In this document: positions 1 to 6,031 of the stretch, piece after piece | Numbering within the stretch: the first letter of the stretch is position 1 | Layout: each line of letters opens with the position of its first letter | Source: Candidatus Latescibacterota bacterium | Lineage (GTDB): Bacteria > JAAXHH01 > JABIQT01 | Length of the DNA: 7,082 nucleotides | Assembly: GCA_018667995.1 (NCBI GenBank) | Contig: JABIQT010000180.1 | Location: forward strand, 1 to 7,082 | Direction: 5' to 3' | The notes under the pieces: generated by a model | The model's input: the letters and a program-made list of their open reading frames with translations, nothing else | Told to the model about the DNA's origin: nothing | Database searches by the model: none | Program-made: the position numbers and the translations under genes

Positions 1-1377
1 CCGATTATTTGCTGAACTGGAAAAAGAGCGTGAAACCCAAGCGGCTGCGTCCTTGGCGGCCATGGAGCCACCAGCTCCTGTGGTCAACTTGGTGATCCTA
101 CCTTGGGAACCTGGAGACTTGTAGTACTGACGCCATTTCTCTTTGTTGAGATCGTCATCGCTAAGGTCGTATAGTGCCACCGTCTGCGCTCCCTGAACGA
201 GCAAGTCTCCGGCACGATAGGTGATCGTGTGCGGAGCACCATCCTTGAAATCGAACGTCTTCTTACTCTCTGCCGGCGTACCATGGCTGCCCGTGGCTCT
301 ATCGATCGTATAGAGTCGGTCGGGCGAGCCCACATAGATCCGGTCTTCCGTAAACGCCCAGTTGGTGACATTGCCGTCGAGATTTACATCCCCTGTCCAG
401 ATTGGACTTCCATCCGCTAGATTGACGCCATTGTAAACAGCTTTCAGCATCTTCGCTTTCTTGCCCGATCCATTCATGACCGCGCCAGCCCGATAGTAGA
501 GCTTATTCCCTTCGATATGTAAAGCTGAGACCACTTCTCCTGGCACATTCTTTACGCGCCACTTCATCTCCCCCGATTTTACATCAAAAGCCGCCAGCCC
601 CTTACCGTAGGCAGTATAGAGCACTCCGTCCCTAAGCTCCATCTGGGCGAAGTACTTGCTCAGCATGGGAACATCCTTCTCTACTGGACGATCCTGAACC
701 GTCATGTCCATCCATTCTTGCTCACCCGAATTCAGATTTATGCTTCGGAGGTAGTCGTAGAAGACAATAATCTGGTTACCGTCTATGATAGGCTCCTGAT
801 GTCCAATGATCTTAAGCTTGGTAGAGAACGTGCCGGCGCCCGGCTGTCTGGCCATGTTGACCTTCTTCATTCTCTGATCATCAGGAAAAGCAACCTGATA
901 TCTATGGGCGCCGTCGACGGCGTCATAGGCGTTAATATTGATTCCGTCTCTGCCACCCATAGTGGCGAGCAGCAAAAGTCCGTGCTCAAAGACAACCTGA
1001 CTTCCGACCAGCATTCCGGAAATGCCGCCGAATTTCCAGGTCTCAGTGCCATCCATCACGTTTATGGTGGAAATGTTGACGGTTCTGTTGGGGAACCCTT
1101 TGCCTTCGGCAATCAATAGAAATGGCGTGCCTTCTATGTACTCAAGATCATCGGGTTCGAGTTTCTCTCTGGTATAGGTCCACAATTCGTACCCCGTCTC
1201 CGGGTCCAGGCCATGAAGTCCTTCCTCGGTCAACACCAGATAGACCCCACCAGCAGTCAGTCTCTTATACTTGACGTTCTTCTTGAATTCTTTGATCCAT
1301 AATCTCTCGCCAGCATGAACTGGGATTGCCAGTGCCAGTGCAAGCAGGCCCGAAATAAGCACATTACCCATTTTCAT
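1..1377 (-). CDS. Secreted PQQ-type beta-propeller repeat protein, 3' end beyond the window
   Basis: The frame is open from the ATG at 1377 to the left edge, giving 459 residues with no stop, so the C-terminus is missing. Residues 1-22 form a Sec signal peptide: a short basic start, a hydrophobic run LLALALAIPV and a Val-His-Ala signal-peptidase-I-like site. The rest repeats the propeller signature of a hydrophobic-Asp stretch, Gly and then Trp: GLDPETGYELW at about 56-66, NVMDGTETW at 106-114, NLNSGEQEW at 214-222, FDVKSGEMKW at 264-273, NLADGSPIW at 319-327, with weaker copies near 151, 358 and 404. About eight blades are therefore already present, and the unseen part may be short. The family includes BamB-like scaffolds and quinoprotein dehydrogenases; I see no evidence for bound PQQ. 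The start is set by a strong ribosome binding site (AGGAGGGG). A periplasmic or exported location is likely, but the role is unknown. Residues 434-459 are rich in Ala, Gly and Ser and do not look like a blade. Confidence 0.85.
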   Translation of the reverse strand, partial: MKMGNVLISGLLALALAIPVHAGERLWIKEFKKNVKYKRLTAGGVYLVLTEEGLHGLDPETGYELWTYTREKLEPDDLEYIEGTPFLLIAEGKGFPNRTVNISTINVMDGTETWKFGGISGMLVGSQVVFEHGLLLLATMGGRDGININAYDAVDGAHRYQVAFPDDQRMKKVNMARQPGAGTFSTKLKIIGHQEPIIDGNQIIVFYDYLRSINLNSGEQEWMDMTVQDRPVEKDVPMLSKYFAQMELRDGVLYTAYGKGLAAFDVKSGEMKWRVKNVPGEVVSALHIEGNKLYYRAGAVMNGSGKKAKMLKAVYNGVNLADGSPIWTGDVNLDGNVTNWAFTEDRIYVGSPDRLYTIDRATGSHGTPAESKKTFDFKDGAPHTITYRAGDLLVQGAQTVALYDLSDDDLNKEKWRQYYKSPGSQGRITKLTTGAGGSMAAKDAAAWVSRSFSSSANNR

Positions 1378-1380
1378 AGG

Positions 1381-1388
1381 CCCCTCCT
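1381..1388 (-). promoter_or_regulatory. Ribosome binding site of the propeller gene
   Basis: The minus strand reads AGGAGGGG followed by three bases and the ATG at 1377. AGGAGG ends five bases before that ATG. A second in-frame ATG two codons later (1371) sits 11 bases away and is less well placed. This is among the strongest Shine-Dalgarno matches in the window, which suggests the gene is translated independently of its neighbour. Confidence 0.8.
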
Positions 1389-1437
1389 ATCAACCAAATA
1401 GATCAGTACCCCGTAATTTCAGGGCCGCTGGTCATTA

Positions 1438-1466
1438 TTTGTAGCATCACGATCGCTCTTGTGCAA
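1438..1466 (-). promoter_or_regulatory. Possible weak promoter ahead of the propeller gene
   Basis: In the 162-base gap before the propeller gene the minus strand carries TTGCAC (1466-1461), a 17-base spacer and TACAAA (1443-1438). The first matches TTGACA at three of six positions and the second matches TATAAT at four of six. The spacing is ideal but the boxes are poor. The main reason to suspect a promoter here is the larger gap together with the gene's own strong ribosome binding site. Confidence 0.2.
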
Positions 1467-1539
1467 TACCGACCACCTAACGGCCTGGTAACTCTGGTGT
1501 CCCCTGGGCCGATTGAACTGTCGTCCCCGGCGGGCAAAA

Positions 1540-2319
1540 TCAAGGTAGCTCCGGCTGGTCTTTTTCTTGGGACCGTAGTGACATATTGATGTCATGTGAG
1601 AGATATTGCACCAGGCGAGATACGCCATCCTCTCCGCGTTCTGCGGATCCGGTGCGTGCGTCTTCACCGAACTGGGCAAAGAGAGGATGATCCGCGTCAA
1701 ACTGTACACCTGGGTGTCGATTTTTTTCTGGAGGCATTTGACCAGTCGGCCAGACCCCAGACTCGTGACGTCCATGCCGCATTGCTTCCATGTCTACCAG
1801 CTCCGGAAACAGGGCAAGGCCGTATGAGGTCTCTTCCTTTGCCGCGTGGTCTCCGGGTAACTGCAGGTCCTGACCACCAATGGTGGCCTCCGTGCCCCAC
1901 AGTAAGCTGATTTCTGGGTGGTCATCTCTGATGGATGGCAAGTGTCGATCGAGAATCCCCTGCCAGGGGTAGTGTCCCGCCAACAGAACGATTACGCGAA
2001 AACCGAATGAAATCAATTGATTCGTAGTGGACACCAACATGGCTGTCACAGCGTCCTCGGGTTGATAGTGCGTCCACTGGAATTCACTGTGGCCGCCTCC
2101 TGTTCCCCACCACATGGTCGGGAATATCACGCCCCCGGTGCGCTCGGCTAGGCGTACACAGATGCGGTCGGCTTTGATGCCGTCGAATCCGACAGGCAGG
2201 TGCCATCCGTGGTGTTCAAGCAATCCGAGTGGCCAGTAGGCCACAGGGGACGTATCCCGACATTCCGCGAGTTCATCGGGACGGAGTTCATGATAGTAAT
2301 GCCATTGAGGGTCAGCCAT
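1540..2319 (-). CDS. Creatininase-family metal-dependent amidohydrolase
   Basis: A 259-residue protein of normal length for the creatininase family, whose members hydrolyse C-N amide bonds (creatininase, the formamide hydrolase of archaeal flavin synthesis, MftE). The N-terminal motif PLGLLEHHGWHLPVGFD (30-46) supplies Glu35, His37 and Asp46, matching Glu34, His36 and Asp45 of Pseudomonas creatininase. His116 in AGHYPWQG fits the next metal ligand, and His158 with Glu163-Thr164-Ser165 fits the family's HAGE-x-ETS block. Two positions differ: NGHGGN/NGHYEN has become AGHYPWQ, and HAGE has become HAAK. I remember GHYP and HAAK-ETS in environmental members, so this may mark a subgroup rather than a damaged enzyme. 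No signal peptide is seen, so it is probably cytoplasmic. The ATG at 2319 has GGGAG five bases upstream; the ATG at 2324 is out of frame. It lies 59 bases after the methyltransferase gene, probably in the same transcript. The substrate is unknown, and literal creatinine hydrolysis is not supported. Confidence 0.9.
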   Translation of the reverse strand: MADPQWHYYHELRPDELAECRDTSPVAYWPLGLLEHHGWHLPVGFDGIKADRICVRLAERTGGVIFPTMWWGTGGGHSEFQWTHYQPEDAVTAMLVSTTNQLISFGFRVIVLLAGHYPWQGILDRHLPSIRDDHPEISLLWGTEATIGGQDLQLPGDHAAKEETSYGLALFPELVDMEAMRHGRHESGVWPTGQMPPEKNRHPGVQFDADHPLFAQFGEDARTGSAERGEDGVSRLVQYLSHDINMSLRSQEKDQPELP

Positions 2320-2378
2320 CTCATCTCCCGGTTCGGGTGCCTTATGAATGGTATATAGTTCAGATTCGCTATTGCGAT

Positions 2379-3176
2379 CTAAATATCTTTGTGCTGGTTG
2401 AAGATCTCGTACAGGATGACGCCCGTCGCTACTGCGAGATTAAGCGAATCACTACGACCGACCATCGGTATGCGAACCACATCCCGGCATAGGCTCCGGT
2501 ACTCTGTCGACAGGCCGTGTTGCTCATTGCCCATGCAGAGGATTGTAGGCCTTTCATAGCGCATATCTGTGTATTCGATGGGTGCGTCGTCCGATGCACC
2601 GACCATGTTGATGTCGCCTGCATTTATCCATTCTGTTAACTGGGTCCGGTCAGTTCGTACCAGCTTCTGTGAGAATAGGGCACCCATGCTGCCACGTACT
2701 GCGGCCGGATCGAAGGGGTCTGTTGAGTCGCCCAGCAGTATGACTCCGGCGCCGCCTACCGCGTCACAGGTGCGCAGTATGGTGCCGAGATTACCAGGGT
2801 TGCGTACCTCTTCCAGTACGACCCAGCCCAGCGTGCTATCTTCTGTAACTGTTTCCAGATCATGCCATTTCTGTCTTACAATGGCGGCGAGTCCTTGTGG
2901 ACCGTCTTTCTGAGAGATATGGCGAAAGACGTCCGAGGTGACATCAAAATGTGGTATGCCAGCCTGCTGGGCATCTCGCACCACCTCGTGACCGAAAGAA
3001 CTGGTGAGCAATTCCGGTGCGACAATCAGGGTTGCAATGGATGCTTCCAATTGAACCGCCTCACCAACCAATCGGATGCCTTCGACAAAGAACAGACCCG
3101 TCTCTCTGCGAGATTTGCGATTGGACAGCGCGCGTACTTGCCTGATTTGCGGATTCTGCTTGCTGGCTATGACCAT
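2379..3176 (-). CDS. SpoU/TrmH-family RNA 2'-O-ribose methyltransferase
   Basis: A 265-residue protein with both parts of the family. An N-terminal substrate-binding region (about 1-100) contains SNRKSRRETGLFFVEGIRLV at 18-37, typical of the rRNA-type members. A C-terminal SPOUT trefoil-knot domain follows. Its three motifs are intact: LEEVRNPGNLGTILRTCDAVG at 121-141 (Asn126, Arg135), CMGNEQHGLS at 214-223 (Glu218), and VRIPMVGRSDSLNLAVATG at 234-252 (Asn246). These bind S-adenosylmethionine and methylate the 2'-hydroxyl of a nucleotide in rRNA or tRNA, in the cytoplasm. The overall form resembles 23S rRNA methyltransferases of the RlmB/TsnR type, but the target base cannot be told from sequence. 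The start is secure: an in-frame TAA lies two codons upstream of the ATG at 3176. The ribosome binding site is weak (GGA nine bases upstream). It begins 31 bases after the ABC ATPase gene and probably shares its transcript. Confidence 0.93.
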   Translation of the reverse strand: MVIASKQNPQIRQVRALSNRKSRRETGLFFVEGIRLVGEAVQLEASIATLIVAPELLTSSFGHEVVRDAQQAGIPHFDVTSDVFRHISQKDGPQGLAAIVRQKWHDLETVTEDSTLGWVVLEEVRNPGNLGTILRTCDAVGGAGVILLGDSTDPFDPAAVRGSMGALFSQKLVRTDRTQLTEWINAGDINMVGASDDAPIEYTDMRYERPTILCMGNEQHGLSTEYRSLCRDVVRIPMVGRSDSLNLAVATGVILYEIFNQHKDI

Positions 3177-3207
3177 GGGTTAGTCCGTGTTGATTTCGGC
3201 ATGCGAT

Positions 3208-4224
3208 TCAATGATTCCACTGTTTGTACAAGTCTGCTATTACATCGTCGATGGATACCCTATGGGTCTCCACATCAATTACCTGAGTCTGCGCAGACAC
3301 CTGCTCGAGGATCTCGGATATACCGATGACTCCCGCATCAAACGTGAATTCATGACGATTGCCATCGCTTCGGACGAGCTCTGCACTGGATAAAACCGGT
3401 GCGGTTGAGGCGTCGGTTTCGAGATAGAGATGTCGCCGGTCGGTGAATTGTCTGCGCAGTGTGGCGAAGTCACCATCAAAGGCGATCGAGCCGCGATCGA
3501 CCATGATCATCCGACCTGCCAACTGCTCAAGTTCAGACATGTCATGACTGGTCAAGACGATCGTGACGCCCCTTGTCCTGTTCAGCTCCTTTACAAAGTC
3601 GAGCATGTTCCGTTTTGCCAGCACGTCGACCCCGATGGTGGGTTCGTCCAGAAAGAGAATCTCCGGTTCGTGAAGCAGAGCGAGGCCCATGTCTGCCCGC
3701 ATGCGTTGGCCAAGACTAAGCTCGCGTGCGAGACTGTTGAAATAATCATGAAGCCCCAGAACTTCCTTTACAAACTCCAGGCTTTTCTCGAATCGGTCGC
3801 GGGGTATATTCCATACGACGCGTTTCCATTCGAAGGTGGCCGCCACTGGTTGATCCCACCACAATTCGGTCCGCTGACCAAAGACGACACCGATGCGGTT
3901 TACGTACCGGATTCGCTCCAGTTTTGGATCCATGCCGAGCACCCTCACCGTGCCGGAATCGGGCGTTAAAAGGCTGGAAAGGATCTTTATGGTTGTACTC
4001 TTGCCTGCCCCGTTAGGGCCGGCATAGGCTACAACTTCCCCGCGATGGATCTGCAGCGTCACATCCTTCAACGCATCAACCTGACGTACCTGAGGCCGGA
4101 CAAGGTTTGAGAATATGTCTCGAATTCGTTCAGACCGTTGTTTCTGGTGGAAAGTCTTGCACACACCCGAGAGGTCAACGACGATGTCCGAATGAGAGAT
4201 AGCGCTGTGAGCCTGTTCTTCCAT
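3208..4224 (-). CDS. ABC-2 exporter ATP-binding protein (COG4586-like)
   Basis: From the ATG at 4224 the product is 338 residues, usual for the ATPase of the COG4586/COG4587/COG3694 exporter group. It powers transport from the cytoplasmic face with the two membrane proteins encoded just upstream. All nucleotide-binding motifs are intact: Walker A GPNGAGKST (69-77), Q-loop Gln117 in FGQRTELWWD, signature LSLGQRMRAD (169-178), Walker B ILFLDEP (189-195) with catalytic Glu194, and the switch histidine at 227. FGQRT-LWWD and LSLGQRMR are, as I remember them, characteristic of this group rather than of generic DrrA/CcmA ATPases. The C-terminal extension ends in HRVSIDDVIADLY, also typical. An upstream in-frame TTG at 4260 would add 12 residues deeper into the permease gene; the ATG is preferred because residues before it match nothing. 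The first ~50 bases overlap the permease gene, implying coupled translation. The substrate is unknown. Confidence 0.92.
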   Translation of the reverse strand: MEEQAHSAISHSDIVVDLSGVCKTFHQKQRSERIRDIFSNLVRPQVRQVDALKDVTLQIHRGEVVAYAGPNGAGKSTTIKILSSLLTPDSGTVRVLGMDPKLERIRYVNRIGVVFGQRTELWWDQPVAATFEWKRVVWNIPRDRFEKSLEFVKEVLGLHDYFNSLARELSLGQRMRADMGLALLHEPEILFLDEPTIGVDVLAKRNMLDFVKELNRTRGVTIVLTSHDMSELEQLAGRMIMVDRGSIAFDGDFATLRRQFTDRRHLYLETDASTAPVLSSAELVRSDGNRHEFTFDAGVIGISEILEQVSAQTQVIDVETHRVSIDDVIADLYKQWNH

Positions 4225-5086
4225 ATGCCTTGAGACCTTGCTTAAATATCCATACAGCAATGATCGAGAATATCGCTGCGACGGTGGGAGTAAGCAGTTC
4301 GGACCATGCGTCGCTTTCGAGTCCGAGGAGAGCCCGTGCCGGGTACCAGGCCAGAAAGCCCACCGGCAGAAATGTCATGAGGCCGCTCAACATGGCGAAG
4401 CTGAGACCATCCAATGGGAACGGCATGAGTGTCCGCAGTAGACCCGATGCGGAACTACTTATTTCCTCCGTCGCCCGTGGCGCCCAGAACGCCAGACTTC
4501 CCCAGATGAAGCTGAAAGACAGCAGGATTGTGGCGGATGCAGCTACATTAAGTAAAGCCAGAAACAGCCACGATATTGTCGGATCGAGCGCGAGCACCGT
4601 GCCCGACCAAAGTAATAGAAGCAATCCGGGGATGATGGAGGCGCTTCCTGAAAAAGGCATGAAACCCTCTGTCAAGAGAGCCATCCACACGGGGTGAGGC
4701 TGTACCAGCGTATGGTCCAATTGTCCACGTCCGAGCCGCCGGCTGATTGAGAAGATATTGTATCCAAAGAGCGTTTCCATGATTCCTCGAACCAGCATGG
4801 CGTAGCCTAACATAAAGGTCACTTGTGGCTTTGTCCATACGCCGATCCCGTCGAACCGCTCGGCCAGAAAGAGGACACCGGTCACGGCCGCGATATTCAA
4901 AAAGAGATCCGATGCGTAGTACGTGAGAAACAACTTCCAGTCCTGGGTCATCCACATCAGATCCAGATATCCCTGGACGCGCCAGAGCCGGAGTAGGTGG
5001 TTGAATTTGTTCAGGGGTTCAAAGTTCATGAGATCCAGGTTATGTTTGAACTGAGCGTCAACCGCCGTGAGAGACGAGTTTTTCAC
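4175..5086 (-). CDS. ABC-2 type exporter permease subunit, second membrane protein (COG3694-like)
   Basis: An integral membrane protein of up to 303 residues with about six hydrophobic segments, near 55-75, 90-106, 138-164, 170-198, 228-247 and 266-283. The cytoplasmic motif ISRRLGRGQLDHTLVQP (114-130) is the family hallmark of a basic patch, Gly-x-Leu-Asp and a Leu-x-x-Pro. The later PVGFLAWYPARALLG (241-255) fits the conserved loop before the last helix, and GLKAYGRTGS near 284 fits the usual C-terminal GLRRY ending. With the preceding permease and the following ATPase it forms the transmembrane part of an exporter. The start is uncertain. GTG at 5086 overlaps the previous gene by 29 bases and has GGCGGA seven bases upstream. 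ATG at 5029 (residue 20) has only GGA, but gives 284 residues, closer to the ~265 I expect for the family. Its last 50 bases overlap the ATPase gene. Confidence 0.88.
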   Translation of the reverse strand: MKNSSLTAVDAQFKHNLDLMNFEPLNKFNHLLRLWRVQGYLDLMWMTQDWKLFLTYYASDLFLNIAAVTGVLFLAERFDGIGVWTKPQVTFMLGYAMLVRGIMETLFGYNIFSISRRLGRGQLDHTLVQPHPVWMALLTEGFMPFSGSASIIPGLLLLLWSGTVLALDPTISWLFLALLNVAASATILLSFSFIWGSLAFWAPRATEEISSSASGLLRTLMPFPLDGLSFAMLSGLMTFLPVGFLAWYPARALLGLESDAWSELLTPTVAAIFSIIAVWIFKQGLKAYGRTGSQRYLSFGHRR

Positions 5087-5852
5087 GATTGATCCGCCAG
5101 AGCACGTGGGCTATGGGCCAAAGGACTGCCGCCCAGATCACCTGAAGGAGGATCAAATGTCCAGGATCGCCTGTTTCGGTGTAAATCCGCAATGGCGCCG
5201 AAGCCATTGACGCGAAGGGCAACCATCCAAACACCTCACCCAGACCCCAGGGGTAGAAAGCCAGCGGCAGAAGTGCTCCGGAAAGTAAAGTCGTCACCGC
5301 GTCGCGGATCTGGTATAGAATGTACACGGTAGACGTCAGTACCACCATGGCGCCGAAGATGAGCTCTATAGCCAGGCCGACGGCAATGGCAAGAGCCAGA
5401 CTCATGACAAACAGTCCCAGTGCGACTGGGCTGGAAGGCAGTATGGAAACACCAAATAAAGGGGACAGAAGGAGCAGGGGAATGGAGAAGAACAGGAACT
5501 CAAAGAACCAGCGGCCAAACATCTGAGCTACAAATTGACTGAAAACACCTGCTGGGCGTAGGAACCGATTGGCTATGGATCCGTCCCAGATTGCCGTTTC
5601 CATGCCGGATCCACGACACTCCATCTGTTGGCGAAATACCTCAGCGAGAAAAGTGTATACGAGAACCGTCTCCAACGTCAGACCGTCCACAGATCCTTTG
5701 TTCGCGAGAATCATCTGCCACAGAGACATCAAAATGATGACTCTAAGTATCCGGAGCATATAGTCCAACAGAAAGAGTGGACTGTCGCCGATATGTCCGG
5801 TGGCTTCCATGAGCGCAGTCTTGTAATGCTTGTTCAGCGTGGCAGAAATCAT
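5058..5852 (-). CDS. ABC-2 type exporter permease subunit, first membrane protein (COG4587-like)
   Basis: A 264-residue membrane protein, normal length for this permease family, with about six hydrophobic segments near 27-50, 60-74, 113-134, 142-180 (long, probably two helices), 185-210 and 232-252. Conserved blocks are AIWDGSIANRFLRP (87-100), the cytoplasmic Ile-x-x-Gly...LxRP motif shared with its partner, and LPLAFYPWG followed by LPFASMASAPLRIY (195-224), the usual loop before the last helix. It is the first gene of the exporter module and very likely pairs with the next permease as a heterodimer. The ATG at 5852 is the earliest possible start because an in-frame TGA lies four codons upstream. 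No Shine-Dalgarno sequence precedes it (AACTATAAC directly before the ATG), unusual for the first gene of an operon; a weak or leaderless start is possible. The substrate is unknown. Confidence 0.9.
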   Translation of the reverse strand: MISATLNKHYKTALMEATGHIGDSPLFLLDYMLRILRVIILMSLWQMILANKGSVDGLTLETVLVYTFLAEVFRQQMECRGSGMETAIWDGSIANRFLRPAGVFSQFVAQMFGRWFFEFLFFSIPLLLLSPLFGVSILPSSPVALGLFVMSLALAIAVGLAIELIFGAMVVLTSTVYILYQIRDAVTTLLSGALLPLAFYPWGLGEVFGWLPFASMASAPLRIYTETGDPGHLILLQVIWAAVLWPIAHVLWRINREKLVSHGG

Positions 5853-5863
5853 GTTATAGTTTC

Positions 5864-5884
5864 ATGCGCATAGGTAAATACCTA
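5864..5884. promoter_or_regulatory. Two abutting perfect palindromes, candidate operator
   Basis: ATGCGCAT (5864-5871) is a perfect 8-base palindrome. Sharing its last T, TAGGTAAATACCTA (5871-5884) is a 14-base inverted repeat with 6-base arms around AA. They sit 11 to 32 bases upstream of the first exporter gene and about 150 bases upstream of the PhyH-like ATG, in the only divergent spacer of the window. A dimeric repressor or activator binding here could control exporter transcription, possibly the divergent gene too. No regulator gene is present in the window to match it. The dyads are seen directly; the function is inferred. Confidence 0.35.
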
Positions 5885-5936
5885 AGGAGACTATCCGGGA
5901 TGCATGGGATTCCGCGAGTTATGATAAACGGGATTC

Positions 5937-5964
5937 TTGCTCTATCAGTATGGAATCGTATTAT
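5937..5964 (+). promoter_or_regulatory. Possible promoter of the PhyH-like gene
   Basis: TTGCTC (5937-5942), a 16-base spacer and TATTAT (5959-5964) resemble a sigma-70 promoter with a good -10 box (five of six) and a poor -35 box (three of six). Transcription would start near 5971, leaving a leader of about 60 bases before the ATG at 6032. It is the best candidate I see in the divergent spacer for the plus strand. Confidence 0.3.
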
Positions 5965-6016
5965 TGTGTACGGACTAAACCAGAACACCGACCTTTTTAC
6001 CAGGCTGCTTATTGAC

Positions 6017-6024
6017 AGGAAGGA
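6017..6024 (+). promoter_or_regulatory. Ribosome binding site that fixes the PhyH-like start
   Basis: AGGAAGGA ends seven bases before the ATG at 6032, an ideal position. The frame is open upstream to an ATG at 5864, but that ATG lies inside the palindrome next to the opposite gene. The extra 56 residues show no family similarity, so the ATG at 6032 is chosen. Confidence 0.75.
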
Positions 6025-6031
6025 CACGGTC

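Noticed and set aside
2-124. Plus-strand open frame entering from the left edge and ending at TAG 122-124, with a helix-like, Glu- and Ala-rich translation.
   Set aside because: It lies antisense to the propeller frame, which stays open to the edge and shows family repeats up to about residue 416. It could be the tail of a convergent gene only if the propeller gene ended early, and no minus-strand stop is seen. Sequence to the left would decide.
2362-2380. Hairpin AGA-T-TCGC-TATT-GCGA-TCT at the methyltransferase stop codon, considered as a terminator.
   Set aside because: The stem is about seven pairs with a bulge and no run of T follows on the minus strand. It may slow or process the transcript, but it is not a convincing intrinsic terminator.
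5853-5858. TATAAC immediately upstream of the first exporter ATG, considered as a -10 box.
   Set aside because: Transcription would begin inside the coding sequence, and no -35 box lies at 16-18 bases.
5864-6031. 56-residue N-terminal extension of the PhyH-like frame from the ATG at 5864.
   Set aside because: A strong ribosome binding site precedes the ATG at 6032, the protein from there has normal family length, and the extension lies in the divergent promoter region with no family similarity.
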